DNA of 64,000 nt. Source: Clostridium sp. LS (GTDB taxonomy: Bacteria; Bacillota; Clostridia; Clostridiales; Clostridiaceae). Below are positions 17,535-25,565 of the stretch, piece after piece. The translations under genes and the position numbers were made by a program. Below the pieces are notes generated by a model, which was given only the letters and a program-made list of their open reading frames with translations, did not search any database and was not told the DNA's origin. Every line of letters starts with the position of its first letter. Positions within the stretch are counted from its first letter, which is position 1. Where the stretch lies: positions 1-64,000 of the forward strand of contig NZ_AUUU01000111.1 of NCBI RefSeq assembly GCF_002760435.1, given 5' to 3'.

Positions 17535-20500
17535 ATGAGATTAATTAACGCTGCCATAAAAAATAAAAAGGTAATACTATTTTTAGTAGTTATAGCTATT
17601 ATAAGTGGTTTTTACTGTTATTATATTATTCCTAAGCAGGAAAGTCCGGATGTTTCATCTCCAGCTGCGATGATTACAACTATTTATCCGGGGGCTTCTC
17701 CAAACGATATAGAAAGTTTAGTTACAAAAAAAATTGAAGAAAAAGTTGAAGAAATAGATGGTTATGATTATGCAGAATCTTATTCTGAAAATAGTGCTTC
17801 TATAGTTATTGTCTGCTTAAACAATGATGCTGATAAGGATAAAGCATGGAGAGATTTAAGAGACAAAATAAAAGACTTAAAATCTGAACTCCCAGATGGC
17901 TGTCAAGATAGTGAAATAAATACGAATCTTACAGAAACAGCTGGAATGATATTAAGTGTATCTGGTGATAATTATTCTTATGAACAGTTAGGAAATTATG
18001 CTGATGATATAAAGAAACAATTAAGCAACGTTAGCGGTATTTCCAGATTTGATGTGAAAGGGAAACAGGATAAGCAGGTAAAAGTAGATGTAGATTTAAG
18101 CAAAATAAATAAATATTCTATTTCTCTTGAAGATGTATGTGCCGTGTTAAAAGCACAAAATATAGAAATTCCATCTGGAGATTTAGATTTAAACAATGGG
18201 AAGATAAAGGTAAATACTCCTGGTAGTTTTACATCTCTTCAGGATATTCAAAATACAATTGTTGGTGTTTCAACAGATACTGGACAAACCATAAAGCTTA
18301 AAGATATAGCAAATGTTCATATGGATTATAATGATGATTCTAATTATAAATATACTTATGATGGGGAAAATTCAGTTTTACTTGCGGGCTATTTTCAAGA
18401 TAATAAAAACATAGTTTTAATAGGTGATGATGTAAAAAAGAAATTGAATGAAATAAAAAAACAATTACCGCAAGATTTAAAAATAGATGAAGTTACATTT
18501 CAGCCTAAAGATGTAAATAACTCGGTTTCGTTCTTTATGGAAAATCTTAGAGATGGAGTAATCCTTGTAGTAATAACTGTTCTTATAGGAATGGGATTTA
18601 GAAATGCAATGGTAGTTTCAGCGGTAATTCCAATATCAATTACTATGTCATTTATTGCAATGGAGGTACTTGGAATTAAAGTGCATCAAATGTCTACTAC
18701 AGCACTTATTATTGCTCTTGGAATATTAGTAGATGATGCAATTGTAATTGGAGATGTGGTGCAGGTTGGAATTGATAAAGGAATGAATGGAGATGAGGCG
18801 GCCTTTCATGGAATAAAAAAATTATTCGTGCCTGTATTTACTTCTACTTTAATTATTGTAGGTGCTTTTTCACCACTTTTAAATATACCTGGTGCAGTTG
18901 GAGAATTTATGAGGACATTGCCTCAAGTTGTAATGATATGTATAACATGTTCATATATTTCAGCACTTTTTATTACGCCTGCTATGTCATCTCTATTTTT
19001 TAAAAAGAGCAAGAATGTAAATAAGGAAAGTAAAGTCAGAAAAATGTTCCATAAGCTTTTAGCTTACGGACTTAACCATAAGAGAAATGTTATTATAACA
19101 GCTATATGCGTGTTTATACTATCAATGGGGTTAATGAAATTGTTAGGAATGCAGTTTTTTCCTCATGCCGATAAAGATATTGTTTATATAGATGTTTCTA
19201 ATGAAAAAGTTGATGATATAGATAATACAAGCAACTTAGTGAAACAAGTAGAAGAAGTCGTAAAATCACAAGAAGAAGTTACAAGCTATACTTCAGCTAT
19301 AGGTGGAGGTTTGCCTAAATTTTATATTACCGTGCCTAGTATTGCACCAGCAAAAAATACAGCTCAGATTATGTTAAAGGTAGACCTTGGAAAAACTAAA
19401 AGGTTTGACACAAGAGAAAAATTAGCTGAGTATCTGCAAAGTCAACTAGATAGTAAAATTTCTGGAGGGGCTGCAACAGTAAAGCTTTTAGAACAAGCAC
19501 AGCCAATAGGTGCACCAGTACGTCTGAGACTTACAGGAGATGATTTAGATAAGCTTTATGCAGCATCAGATCAAATACAAGAAAAATTAAGGAATATTCC
19601 AGGGACCTTAAATGTTAGGGATGATGCAGCGAAGAAGACTTACGAATATGAAGTAAATATAGATAGCATTAAAGCCATGCAGCATGGTTTGCTAAAATCA
19701 GATATTTTAAAACAAATAAACATTGCCCTAAAGGGATATAGCAGCTCTGTGTATAGGAAGAATGGAAGTGACTATGATATATTAGTTAAATCAAATATAG
19801 CATCAGTAGAAGATTTGAAGAATCTAGAAATAAAATCGAGTATTACAAAAAATAAGGTGCTGCTATCAGAGGTAGCTTCCATAAATCTTAATTCACAACT
19901 AGATCAAATAAAGCATTATAAGAAAGACAAAGCTGTAACAGTGTACAGCGATGTAAAAACAGGCTATAACTCTGTGAATGTGGAAAATACTTTAAATGAA
20001 GAATTAAATAAAATGGACTTAAATGGAGTAAATGTCCTTTATGACGGCGAAAAGCATCAAATACAAAAGAATTTCACTAGTCTCGGCTTGGCGGGGGTAT
20101 TTTGTATAATAATAATTTATGTAATTCTATTTGTTCAATTTAAATCTTTTATACAGCCCTTGATTATAATGTGCTCACTTCCACTTTCTTTAATGGGAGT
20201 AGCAATAGGGCTTTTAATATTTAGAATGTCCATATCGTTAACTGCTGTAATGGGAATAATAAGCCTCATTGGAGTAGTAATAAGAAATGCAATTCTGCTT
20301 GTTGAATACATAATTGATGGCAGAAAAGAAGGTCTTTCAATAGATGAAGCTTGCCTTCATGCTGTAAGCCAAAGATTTAGACCTATAATATTAAGTTCAA
20401 CAGCAACAATTACAGGACTTATACCTCTTGCATTTTCTAAAAGTGCTTTATTTGGGCCTATGTCAGTAACTATAATATTTGGATTAGCATCAGCTACTTT

Positions 20501-20615
20501 CCTCACATTTGTAGTGGTTCCAGTGGTGTATTCTTTAGTTAATACTAAGTTAGAAGAAAGACCAATTAAGATTTATAAGGTAAATATCAATTCAATGATG
20601 TTTTGGAAAAAATAA
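17535..20615 (+). CDS. RND-family efflux pump (AcrB/HAE1-like)
   Basis: Proton-driven exporter of 1026 residues, full length for the family, with TM1 at 11-31, two large external loops and two blocks of TM segments (about 335-490 and 850-1010). ALGILVDDAIVIGDVV in TM4 carries the proton-relay pair Asp400-Asp401. At the AcrB Lys940 position there is Arg917 (GVVIRNAILLVEY), as in some other HAE-type pumps. Porter-domain sequence NIVLIGDDVKKKL and LEQAQPIGAPVRLRLTG fit drug or lipid efflux rather than metal efflux. Third gene of the operon, ended by the hairpin at 20627. Substrate unknown. Confidence 0.95.
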   Translation: MRLINAAIKNKKVILFLVVIAIISGFYCYYIIPKQESPDVSSPAAMITTIYPGASPNDIESLVTKKIEEKVEEIDGYDYAESYSENSASIVIVCLNNDADKDKAWRDLRDKIKDLKSELPDGCQDSEINTNLTETAGMILSVSGDNYSYEQLGNYADDIKKQLSNVSGISRFDVKGKQDKQVKVDVDLSKINKYSISLEDVCAVLKAQNIEIPSGDLDLNNGKIKVNTPGSFTSLQDIQNTIVGVSTDTGQTIKLKDIANVHMDYNDDSNYKYTYDGENSVLLAGYFQDNKNIVLIGDDVKKKLNEIKKQLPQDLKIDEVTFQPKDVNNSVSFFMENLRDGVILVVITVLIGMGFRNAMVVSAVIPISITMSFIAMEVLGIKVHQMSTTALIIALGILVDDAIVIGDVVQVGIDKGMNGDEAAFHGIKKLFVPVFTSTLIIVGAFSPLLNIPGAVGEFMRTLPQVVMICITCSYISALFITPAMSSLFFKKSKNVNKESKVRKMFHKLLAYGLNHKRNVIITAICVFILSMGLMKLLGMQFFPHADKDIVYIDVSNEKVDDIDNTSNLVKQVEEVVKSQEEVTSYTSAIGGGLPKFYITVPSIAPAKNTAQIMLKVDLGKTKRFDTREKLAEYLQSQLDSKISGGAATVKLLEQAQPIGAPVRLRLTGDDLDKLYAASDQIQEKLRNIPGTLNVRDDAAKKTYEYEVNIDSIKAMQHGLLKSDILKQINIALKGYSSSVYRKNGSDYDILVKSNIASVEDLKNLEIKSSITKNKVLLSEVASINLNSQLDQIKHYKKDKAVTVYSDVKTGYNSVNVENTLNEELNKMDLNGVNVLYDGEKHQIQKNFTSLGLAGVFCIIIIYVILFVQFKSFIQPLIIMCSLPLSLMGVAIGLLIFRMSISLTAVMGIISLIGVVIRNAILLVEYIIDGRKEGLSIDEACLHAVSQRFRPIILSSTATITGLIPLAFSKSALFGPMSVTIIFGLASATFLTFVVVPVVYSLVNTKLEERPIKIYKVNINSMMFWKK

Positions 20616-20626
20616 TAACTAAAATA

Positions 20627-20677
20627 AAGTACAAATTAGAATTTAATACTTTCTGTTTGTACTTAATTTTTACTTTT
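20627..20677. terminator. terminator between RND pump and activase genes
   Basis: Stem AAGTACAAA (20627-20635) / TTTGTACTT (20656-20664) followed by AATTTTTACTTTT. It lies between converging genes. Confidence 0.65.
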
Positions 20678-21578
20678 AGAAATAACAATCAAACCCATGT
20701 TTAATGAAAATATTCTTATATTCCAATAAATCTTCCTCATGAAGTTGTTGTACATTCTCAAACGTATAAAGTTTGTTTAGGAGCTCGTACTTTTTTTGTC
20801 CAAATTGATGAAAAGGAAGTAGGTTTACTTTCTTTGCATTAACTGATTTTAGTAACTTACAAAATCCTTTAGCATCTTCTAAACTAGAGTTTATATTAGG
20901 TATTACAGGAATGCGTATAATGACTTCTTTTTCTATATCAATAGCAAGTTTTAAATTTTCAATAATCAAATCATTATAAACATTTGTAGCTTTAAAATGC
21001 CTTTCTCTATCGTAGTGTTTCATGTCAAATAGTAATAAATCTACATTTTTAATAAATTGTACAAATATTTCTTTTGAAGTATATCCGGTAGTTTCAATTG
21101 CTGTGTGTATGTTTTTTTCTTTTAGTAGTTTTAAAAGTTCCGATGCAAACTCATGCTGTATTAATACTTCACCACCAGATAAAGTAACACCTCCATTAGA
21201 TTCTTCGTAAAACAGTTCATCCTTGATAACATCTTTCATAACTTCAGAAAGAGTTAAAAACTCGCCTTCTGCTGAAAATGCTTTGTTAGGACAGGAATTC
21301 TTGCAAGTAAAACAAGAAATACATTTATTTGAACTAATTTCTATATGATTATTATTTAATGAAATAGCATCTTTAGGACAAACGTCTATGCAATGAAGGC
21401 ATTGTACGCACTTAGTTTTATCACATACAATTTGTATTTTATTATCTTGAGATTCCGGATTGGAACACCATAAGCAACTTAGAGGGCAGCCTTTAAAAAA
21501 AACTACAGTTCTGATTCCAGGACCATCATGAATACTGTATTTTTGAATATTAAAAATACAAGCTTTTATATCGTTCAT
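20676..21578 (-). CDS. glycyl-radical enzyme activating enzyme (radical SAM)
   Basis: Radical SAM activase of 300 residues. GCPLSCLWCSNPES gives the cluster motif with Cys31, Cys35 and Cys38. Two ferredoxin-type clusters follow (CVQCLHCIDVCP and CISCFTCKNSCP, about 55-105), marking the PflE/YbiY-type activases with extra 4Fe-4S clusters. It cleaves SAM and installs the glycyl radical on the partner at 22993. ATG at 21578 follows GGAGGTG; an upstream ATG overlaps that site and was rejected. It is divergent from the DeoR gene, and a TTTCATATGAAA palindrome lies between. Confidence 0.93.
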   Translation of the reverse strand: MNDIKACIFNIQKYSIHDGPGIRTVVFFKGCPLSCLWCSNPESQDNKIQIVCDKTKCVQCLHCIDVCPKDAISLNNNHIEISSNKCISCFTCKNSCPNKAFSAEGEFLTLSEVMKDVIKDELFYEESNGGVTLSGGEVLIQHEFASELLKLLKEKNIHTAIETTGYTSKEIFVQFIKNVDLLLFDMKHYDRERHFKATNVYNDLIIENLKLAIDIEKEVIIRIPVIPNINSSLEDAKGFCKLLKSVNAKKVNLLPFHQFGQKKYELLNKLYTFENVQQLHEEDLLEYKNIFIKHGFDCYF

Positions 21579-21693
21579 AAAAACACCTCCATACACGAAT
21601 TAATATAAGACTAGTATTAAGACTACCCAATTAATTTAAGGGTTATCTGTTTATTTAATGTTAACATGAAAATTTTTAAGTGTAAATAAAAAC

Positions 21694-21705
21694 TTTCATA
21701 TGAAA
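21694..21705. promoter_or_regulatory. putative DeoR-family operator 1 (TTTC-N4-GAAA)
   Basis: Perfect palindrome TTTCATATGAAA between the activase and the DeoR gene. The same TTTC-N4-GAAA pattern occurs at 22876-22887 and 22949-22960 before the glycyl radical enzyme. Confidence 0.6.
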
Positions 21706-21900
21706 CAACTATGTGTTTCAAAAGAATTTGAGAATGCTGTTTACTATTATTTAAAATAGTATATAATCATTAATAAGCACATTTACTTTTATTCGAAATA
21801 TAAATAATGCATTTTGTAAATAGATTATGATATAATTACCATTGGACTAAGGCATACTACATAGTTTTTTTGAAAATGCCAAAGAAAAGGAGGAGTTTCT

Positions 21901-22653
21901 ATGACAGATAGGTATACAAAGCTTCTTGAAATTGTCAACGAAAACAAGCGTATAGAGGTTAGCAAATTATCAGAGCTTTTAAATGTGTCTCAAGTGACTA
22001 TACGTAAAGATCTTGGTGCATTAGAAGAAAAAGGATTATTAAAGCGTGAACATGGTTATGCAGTCATGACTTCAAGTGATGATATTAATAGCAGGTTAGC
22101 TTTTAATTATGATATAAAACGTAAAATAGCACATTTAGCATGTGAACTTGTGAGTGATGGTGAAACAGTTATGATTGAGTCGGGGTCATCCTGTGCTTTA
22201 CTTGCAGAAGAACTTGCATACAATAAAAAGGATATAACTATAATAACTAATTCTACATTTATTGCAAACTATATTAGAGAAGGAAATGCGAAAGTAGTGT
22301 TACTTGGAGGGGATTATCAACCAGAATCTCAGGTTGTAGTAGGCCCTCTTACTAGAAAATCTGTTAAAGACTTTTTTGTAGATAAATTGTTTATTGGAAC
22401 AGATGGCTATAACTCTAAAATTGGATTTACAGGAAAAAACTTAATGCGGACTGAAACAGTTCAGGCTATGGCTGAAAGTGCTAATAAAATTATAATATTA
22501 ACAGAATCATCAAAGTTTTCAGAGAGAGGAGTAGTAGCACAATTTAAAGCTGACGAGATAAGCTGTTTATTCACAGATACTAATATTCCAGAAGATGTTT
22601 TAGAAAGCTTAAAGAAAGAAAATGTAGATGTTCAAATGGTAAGTGTAAATTAA
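21901..22653 (+). CDS. DeoR-family transcriptional regulator
   Basis: Repressor of 250 residues. The N-terminal helix-turn-helix is the DeoR signature (RYTKLLEIVNENKRIEVSKLSELLNVSQVTIRKDLGALEEKGLLKREHGYAV, about 3-55). The C-terminal DeoRC sensor domain shows MIESGSSCALLAEELA, TIITNSTFIANYI, LLGGDYQPESQVVVGPLT and FIGTDGYNSKIGFTG, the sugar-phosphate binding fold. The effector is therefore likely a phosphorylated sugar or polyol. It sits between the activase and the enzyme genes and is likely their common regulator. AAGGAGGAG precedes ATG. Confidence 0.95.
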   Translation: MTDRYTKLLEIVNENKRIEVSKLSELLNVSQVTIRKDLGALEEKGLLKREHGYAVMTSSDDINSRLAFNYDIKRKIAHLACELVSDGETVMIESGSSCALLAEELAYNKKDITIITNSTFIANYIREGNAKVVLLGGDYQPESQVVVGPLTRKSVKDFFVDKLFIGTDGYNSKIGFTGKNLMRTETVQAMAESANKIIILTESSKFSERGVVAQFKADEISCLFTDTNIPEDVLESLKKENVDVQMVSVN

Positions 22654-22713
22654 TATAGATGCAATATATCAAACTTAAAGAAAGACTAATTATGTTGATT
22701 GATTACTAAAGAA

Positions 22714-22759
22714 TATAATTAAATGATTTCTAATGAAGAAATCATTTAATTATATTTTA
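22714..22759 (+). terminator. long hairpin terminator after the DeoR gene
   Basis: Perfect 18-base stem beginning TATAATTAAATGATTTCT (22714-22731) and closing at 22737-22754, five-base loop, then TTTTAATG. Gives the glycyl radical enzyme its own transcription unit. Confidence 0.8.
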
Positions 22760-22865
22760 ATGTAACACTTGATGAAATAATTAGGCTTTCTTTTTTATGT
22801 GTATATTTCATAACATATTAACCTCATAATTTTTTTATAAATATTACTTTGTATTTCAAAAAAAC

Positions 22866-22923
22866 AATAAATTAGTTTCGAATGAAACTAATTTATTGAC
22901 AAAGTATAATAAAGATATATAAT
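22866..22923 (+). promoter_or_regulatory. promoter of the glycyl radical enzyme overlapped by DeoR operator 2
   Basis: Inverted repeat with perfect 14-base arms AATAAATTAGTTTC (22866-22879) and GAAACTAATTTATT (22884-22897), core TTTCGAATGAAA. Its right arm runs into the -35 box TTGACA (22896-22901), which is 16 bases from a consensus -10 TATAAT (22918-22923). A repressor bound here would block the promoter. Confidence 0.7.
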
Positions 22924-22948
22924 TGAGTTATAAAAGAAAAAGAACAAG

Positions 22949-22960
22949 TTTCAAGTGAAA
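22949..22960. promoter_or_regulatory. putative DeoR-family operator 3 (TTTC-N4-GAAA)
   Basis: TTTCAAGTGAAA lies between the promoter and the ribosome site of the glycyl radical enzyme, downstream of the -10 box, in a position suited to block transcription. Confidence 0.55.
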
Positions 22961-22992
22961 TAATTAATATTTGAAATGAAAGGAGAATAGTT

Positions 22993-25398
22993 ATGAGTTA
23001 TTTTGGAGAACTAACAGATAGAATGCATAATTTCAGAGAGGACTTATTAAATGCAAAATCTATGGTGTGTGTAGAAAGAGCTAAACTTACAACAGAGAGT
23101 TATAAAGAACATGCAGATAAACCTATGGTATTACGTAGAGCATTATGTTTAGAAAATATATTAAAGAATATGAGCATATTTATTGAAGATAAAACTTTAA
23201 TTGTAGGGAATCAGGCATCTTCAAATCGTTCAGCACCAATTTTTCCTGAATATGCAATGGATTGGGTTATAGATGAACTAGATGAATTTGAAAAACGTGA
23301 TGGTGATATATTCTATATTACTGAAGAAAGCAAGGAAGCATTACAAGAAATAGCACCATTTTGGGAGCATAAAACCTTAAAAGATAGAGGACTTGCAGGA
23401 ATGCCTGCTGAAAGTAGAGTTTTTTATGATTTGGGAATTATAAAAGCGGAAGGTAATATTACTTCAGGGGATGCACACATTGCAGTTAACTACGAAACTG
23501 TATTAAAACTAGGATTAATTAATTATAAAGAAAGAACAGAAAAGAAATTAAAAGAATTAGATCTTACTGATTATAGAAATTTAGATAAATCATATTTTTA
23601 CAGGGCAATCTTAATTGTACTTGATGCAGTAGCAGATTTTGCAAAACGCTATGCAGACTTAGCATTAATACTTGCAGACAAGGAAGCAGATGCAAATAGA
23701 AAAGCAGAGTTAATAGAAATGTCAAGAATATTAAATAAAGTTCCAAATTATCCAGCAGAAACTTTTCATGAAGCAGTTCAATCTCTATGGATGATTCACT
23801 TAGTTTTACAAATTGAGTCAAATGGACATTCACTTTCTTATGGAAGAATGGATCAGTATTTAAATCCTTTCTATGAGAATGATTTAAAACTTGGGTTAAT
23901 TACTGAAGCTGGAGCTACTGAGTTATTAACAAATTTATGGCTTAAGACTTTTACAATAAATAAAATAAGAAGCTGGTCTCATACGCGTTTCAGTGCAGGT
24001 AGTCCATTATATCAGAATGTTACAGTAGGGGGGCAGACTGTAGATAAGAAGGATGCAGTGAATCCTTTAAGTTATTTAATTTTAAAGAGTGTTGCTCAGA
24101 CAAAATTACCACAACCTAATTTAACAGTACGTTATCATAGAGGATTATCCGATGATTTTATGAAGGAATGTATTGAAGTAGTAAGATTAGGCTTTGGAAT
24201 GCCAGCCTTTAATAGTGATGAAGTTATTATTCCGTCATTTATTGAAAAAGGTGTAGATGAAAAGGATGCATATAACTATAGCGCAATTGGATGTGTTGAA
24301 GTAGCAGTTCCAGGTAAATGGGGATATAGATGTACTGGTATGAGTTTCTTAAATTTCCCTAAATCTCTATTGATAGCATTGAATGATGGAGTTGACTTAG
24401 AGTCAGGAACTAAGCTTTGTGAAGGTGTTGGCCACTTTAAGGATATGACTTCTTTTGATGAAGTTATGAAAGCTTGGGATAAGATAATTCGTGAATTCAC
24501 AAGACATAGTGTAATTATAGACAGCTGTGCAGATTTAGCAATAGAAGAAGTTACAGCAGACATATTATGTTCGGCTTTAACTGCTGATTGCATTGAAAGA
24601 GGATTAAACTTAAAAGAAGGTGGAGCTGTATATGATTTTATAAGTGACCTTCAAGTAGGAATTGCAAATCTTGGAGATTCTCTTGCAGCAATTAAAAAAT
24701 GCGTGTTTGAAGATAAAAGCTTCACCCCAGCACAAGTTTGGAATGCCTTAATTAATAATTTTGAAGGAGAAGAAGGTAAAAATATTCAAGATATATTAAT
24801 TAATGATGCACCTAAATATGGTAATGACGATGATTATATAGATTTATTGTTAAGAGAAGCTTATGATATTTATATTGACGAAATAAAGAAACATAAAAAT
24901 ACTAGATATGGCAGAGGACCAATTGGAGGTTGCTATTATGCAGGAACATCTTCAATTTCAGCAAATGTACCTCAGGGAGCTGGAACTTTAGCAACCCCGG
25001 ATGGAAGAAAAGCAGGAGAACCTTTGGCAGAAGGTTGTTCTCCATCTCATGCTATGGATAAAAACGGACCTACATCAGTATTTAAATCAGTTTCAAAATT
25101 GCCAACACACGATATTACAGGAGGGGTACTATTAAATCAAAAAGTTACACCTCAAATGTTATCTAAAGAAGAGGATAGAATGAAGCTAATTTTATTAATT
25201 AGAACTTTCTTTAATCGATTAGAGGGATTCCATGTACAATATAACGTTGTATCTAGAGATACACTACTTGATGCACAAAAGAATCCGGAAAAATATAGAG
25301 ATTTAATTGTTAGAGTAGCAGGGTATAGTGCATTCTTCAATGTATTATCTAAGCAAACTCAAGATGATATAATAGAAAGAACAGAACAAGTTTTATAA
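22993..25398 (+). CDS. glycyl radical enzyme of the YbiW/PflD dehydratase-like type
   Basis: Anaerobic radical enzyme of 801 residues. The glycyl loop RVAGYSAFFN carries Gly777, where the activase abstracts a hydrogen. The active-site loop YSAIGCVEVAVPGKWGYRCTG carries Cys434 and Glu436. Pyruvate formate-lyase has adjacent Cys-Cys; the single Cys with Glu two residues on marks the dehydratase-like GREs (glycerol dehydratase, HypD, CutC relatives). The VAVPGKWGYR stretch is closest, from memory, to E. coli YbiW/PflD. I recall recent work assigning YbiW relatives to 1,5-anhydroglucitol-6-phosphate; the DeoR sugar-phosphate regulator fits this. The annotation 'formate acetyltransferase' would be misleading. 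Confidence 0.92.
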   Translation: MSYFGELTDRMHNFREDLLNAKSMVCVERAKLTTESYKEHADKPMVLRRALCLENILKNMSIFIEDKTLIVGNQASSNRSAPIFPEYAMDWVIDELDEFEKRDGDIFYITEESKEALQEIAPFWEHKTLKDRGLAGMPAESRVFYDLGIIKAEGNITSGDAHIAVNYETVLKLGLINYKERTEKKLKELDLTDYRNLDKSYFYRAILIVLDAVADFAKRYADLALILADKEADANRKAELIEMSRILNKVPNYPAETFHEAVQSLWMIHLVLQIESNGHSLSYGRMDQYLNPFYENDLKLGLITEAGATELLTNLWLKTFTINKIRSWSHTRFSAGSPLYQNVTVGGQTVDKKDAVNPLSYLILKSVAQTKLPQPNLTVRYHRGLSDDFMKECIEVVRLGFGMPAFNSDEVIIPSFIEKGVDEKDAYNYSAIGCVEVAVPGKWGYRCTGMSFLNFPKSLLIALNDGVDLESGTKLCEGVGHFKDMTSFDEVMKAWDKIIREFTRHSVIIDSCADLAIEEVTADILCSALTADCIERGLNLKEGGAVYDFISDLQVGIANLGDSLAAIKKCVFEDKSFTPAQVWNALINNFEGEEGKNIQDILINDAPKYGNDDDYIDLLLREAYDIYIDEIKKHKNTRYGRGPIGGCYYAGTSSISANVPQGAGTLATPDGRKAGEPLAEGCSPSHAMDKNGPTSVFKSVSKLPTHDITGGVLLNQKVTPQMLSKEEDRMKLILLIRTFFNRLEGFHVQYNVVSRDTLLDAQKNPEKYRDLIVRVAGYSAFFNVLSKQTQDDIIERTEQVL

Positions 25399-25565
25399 TT
25401 AACGTTAGCTATTTATAGTGAATTTTAAGTTTATTTCTCTCATGATTGAATCCTAGTATGAGGGTATTTGCTCTACTCGATGGAATATGATAGAATATAT
25501 AGTAATTATAACCATACAGTTTGCAAATATTACTAAATATACAGAGAAAGTTAGGGGAGACGCTG

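Noticed and set aside
22993..25398. Naming the glycyl radical enzyme pyruvate formate-lyase
   Set aside because: The active-site loop has one Cys followed by Val-Glu (GCVE), not the Cys-Cys pair of pyruvate formate-lyase.
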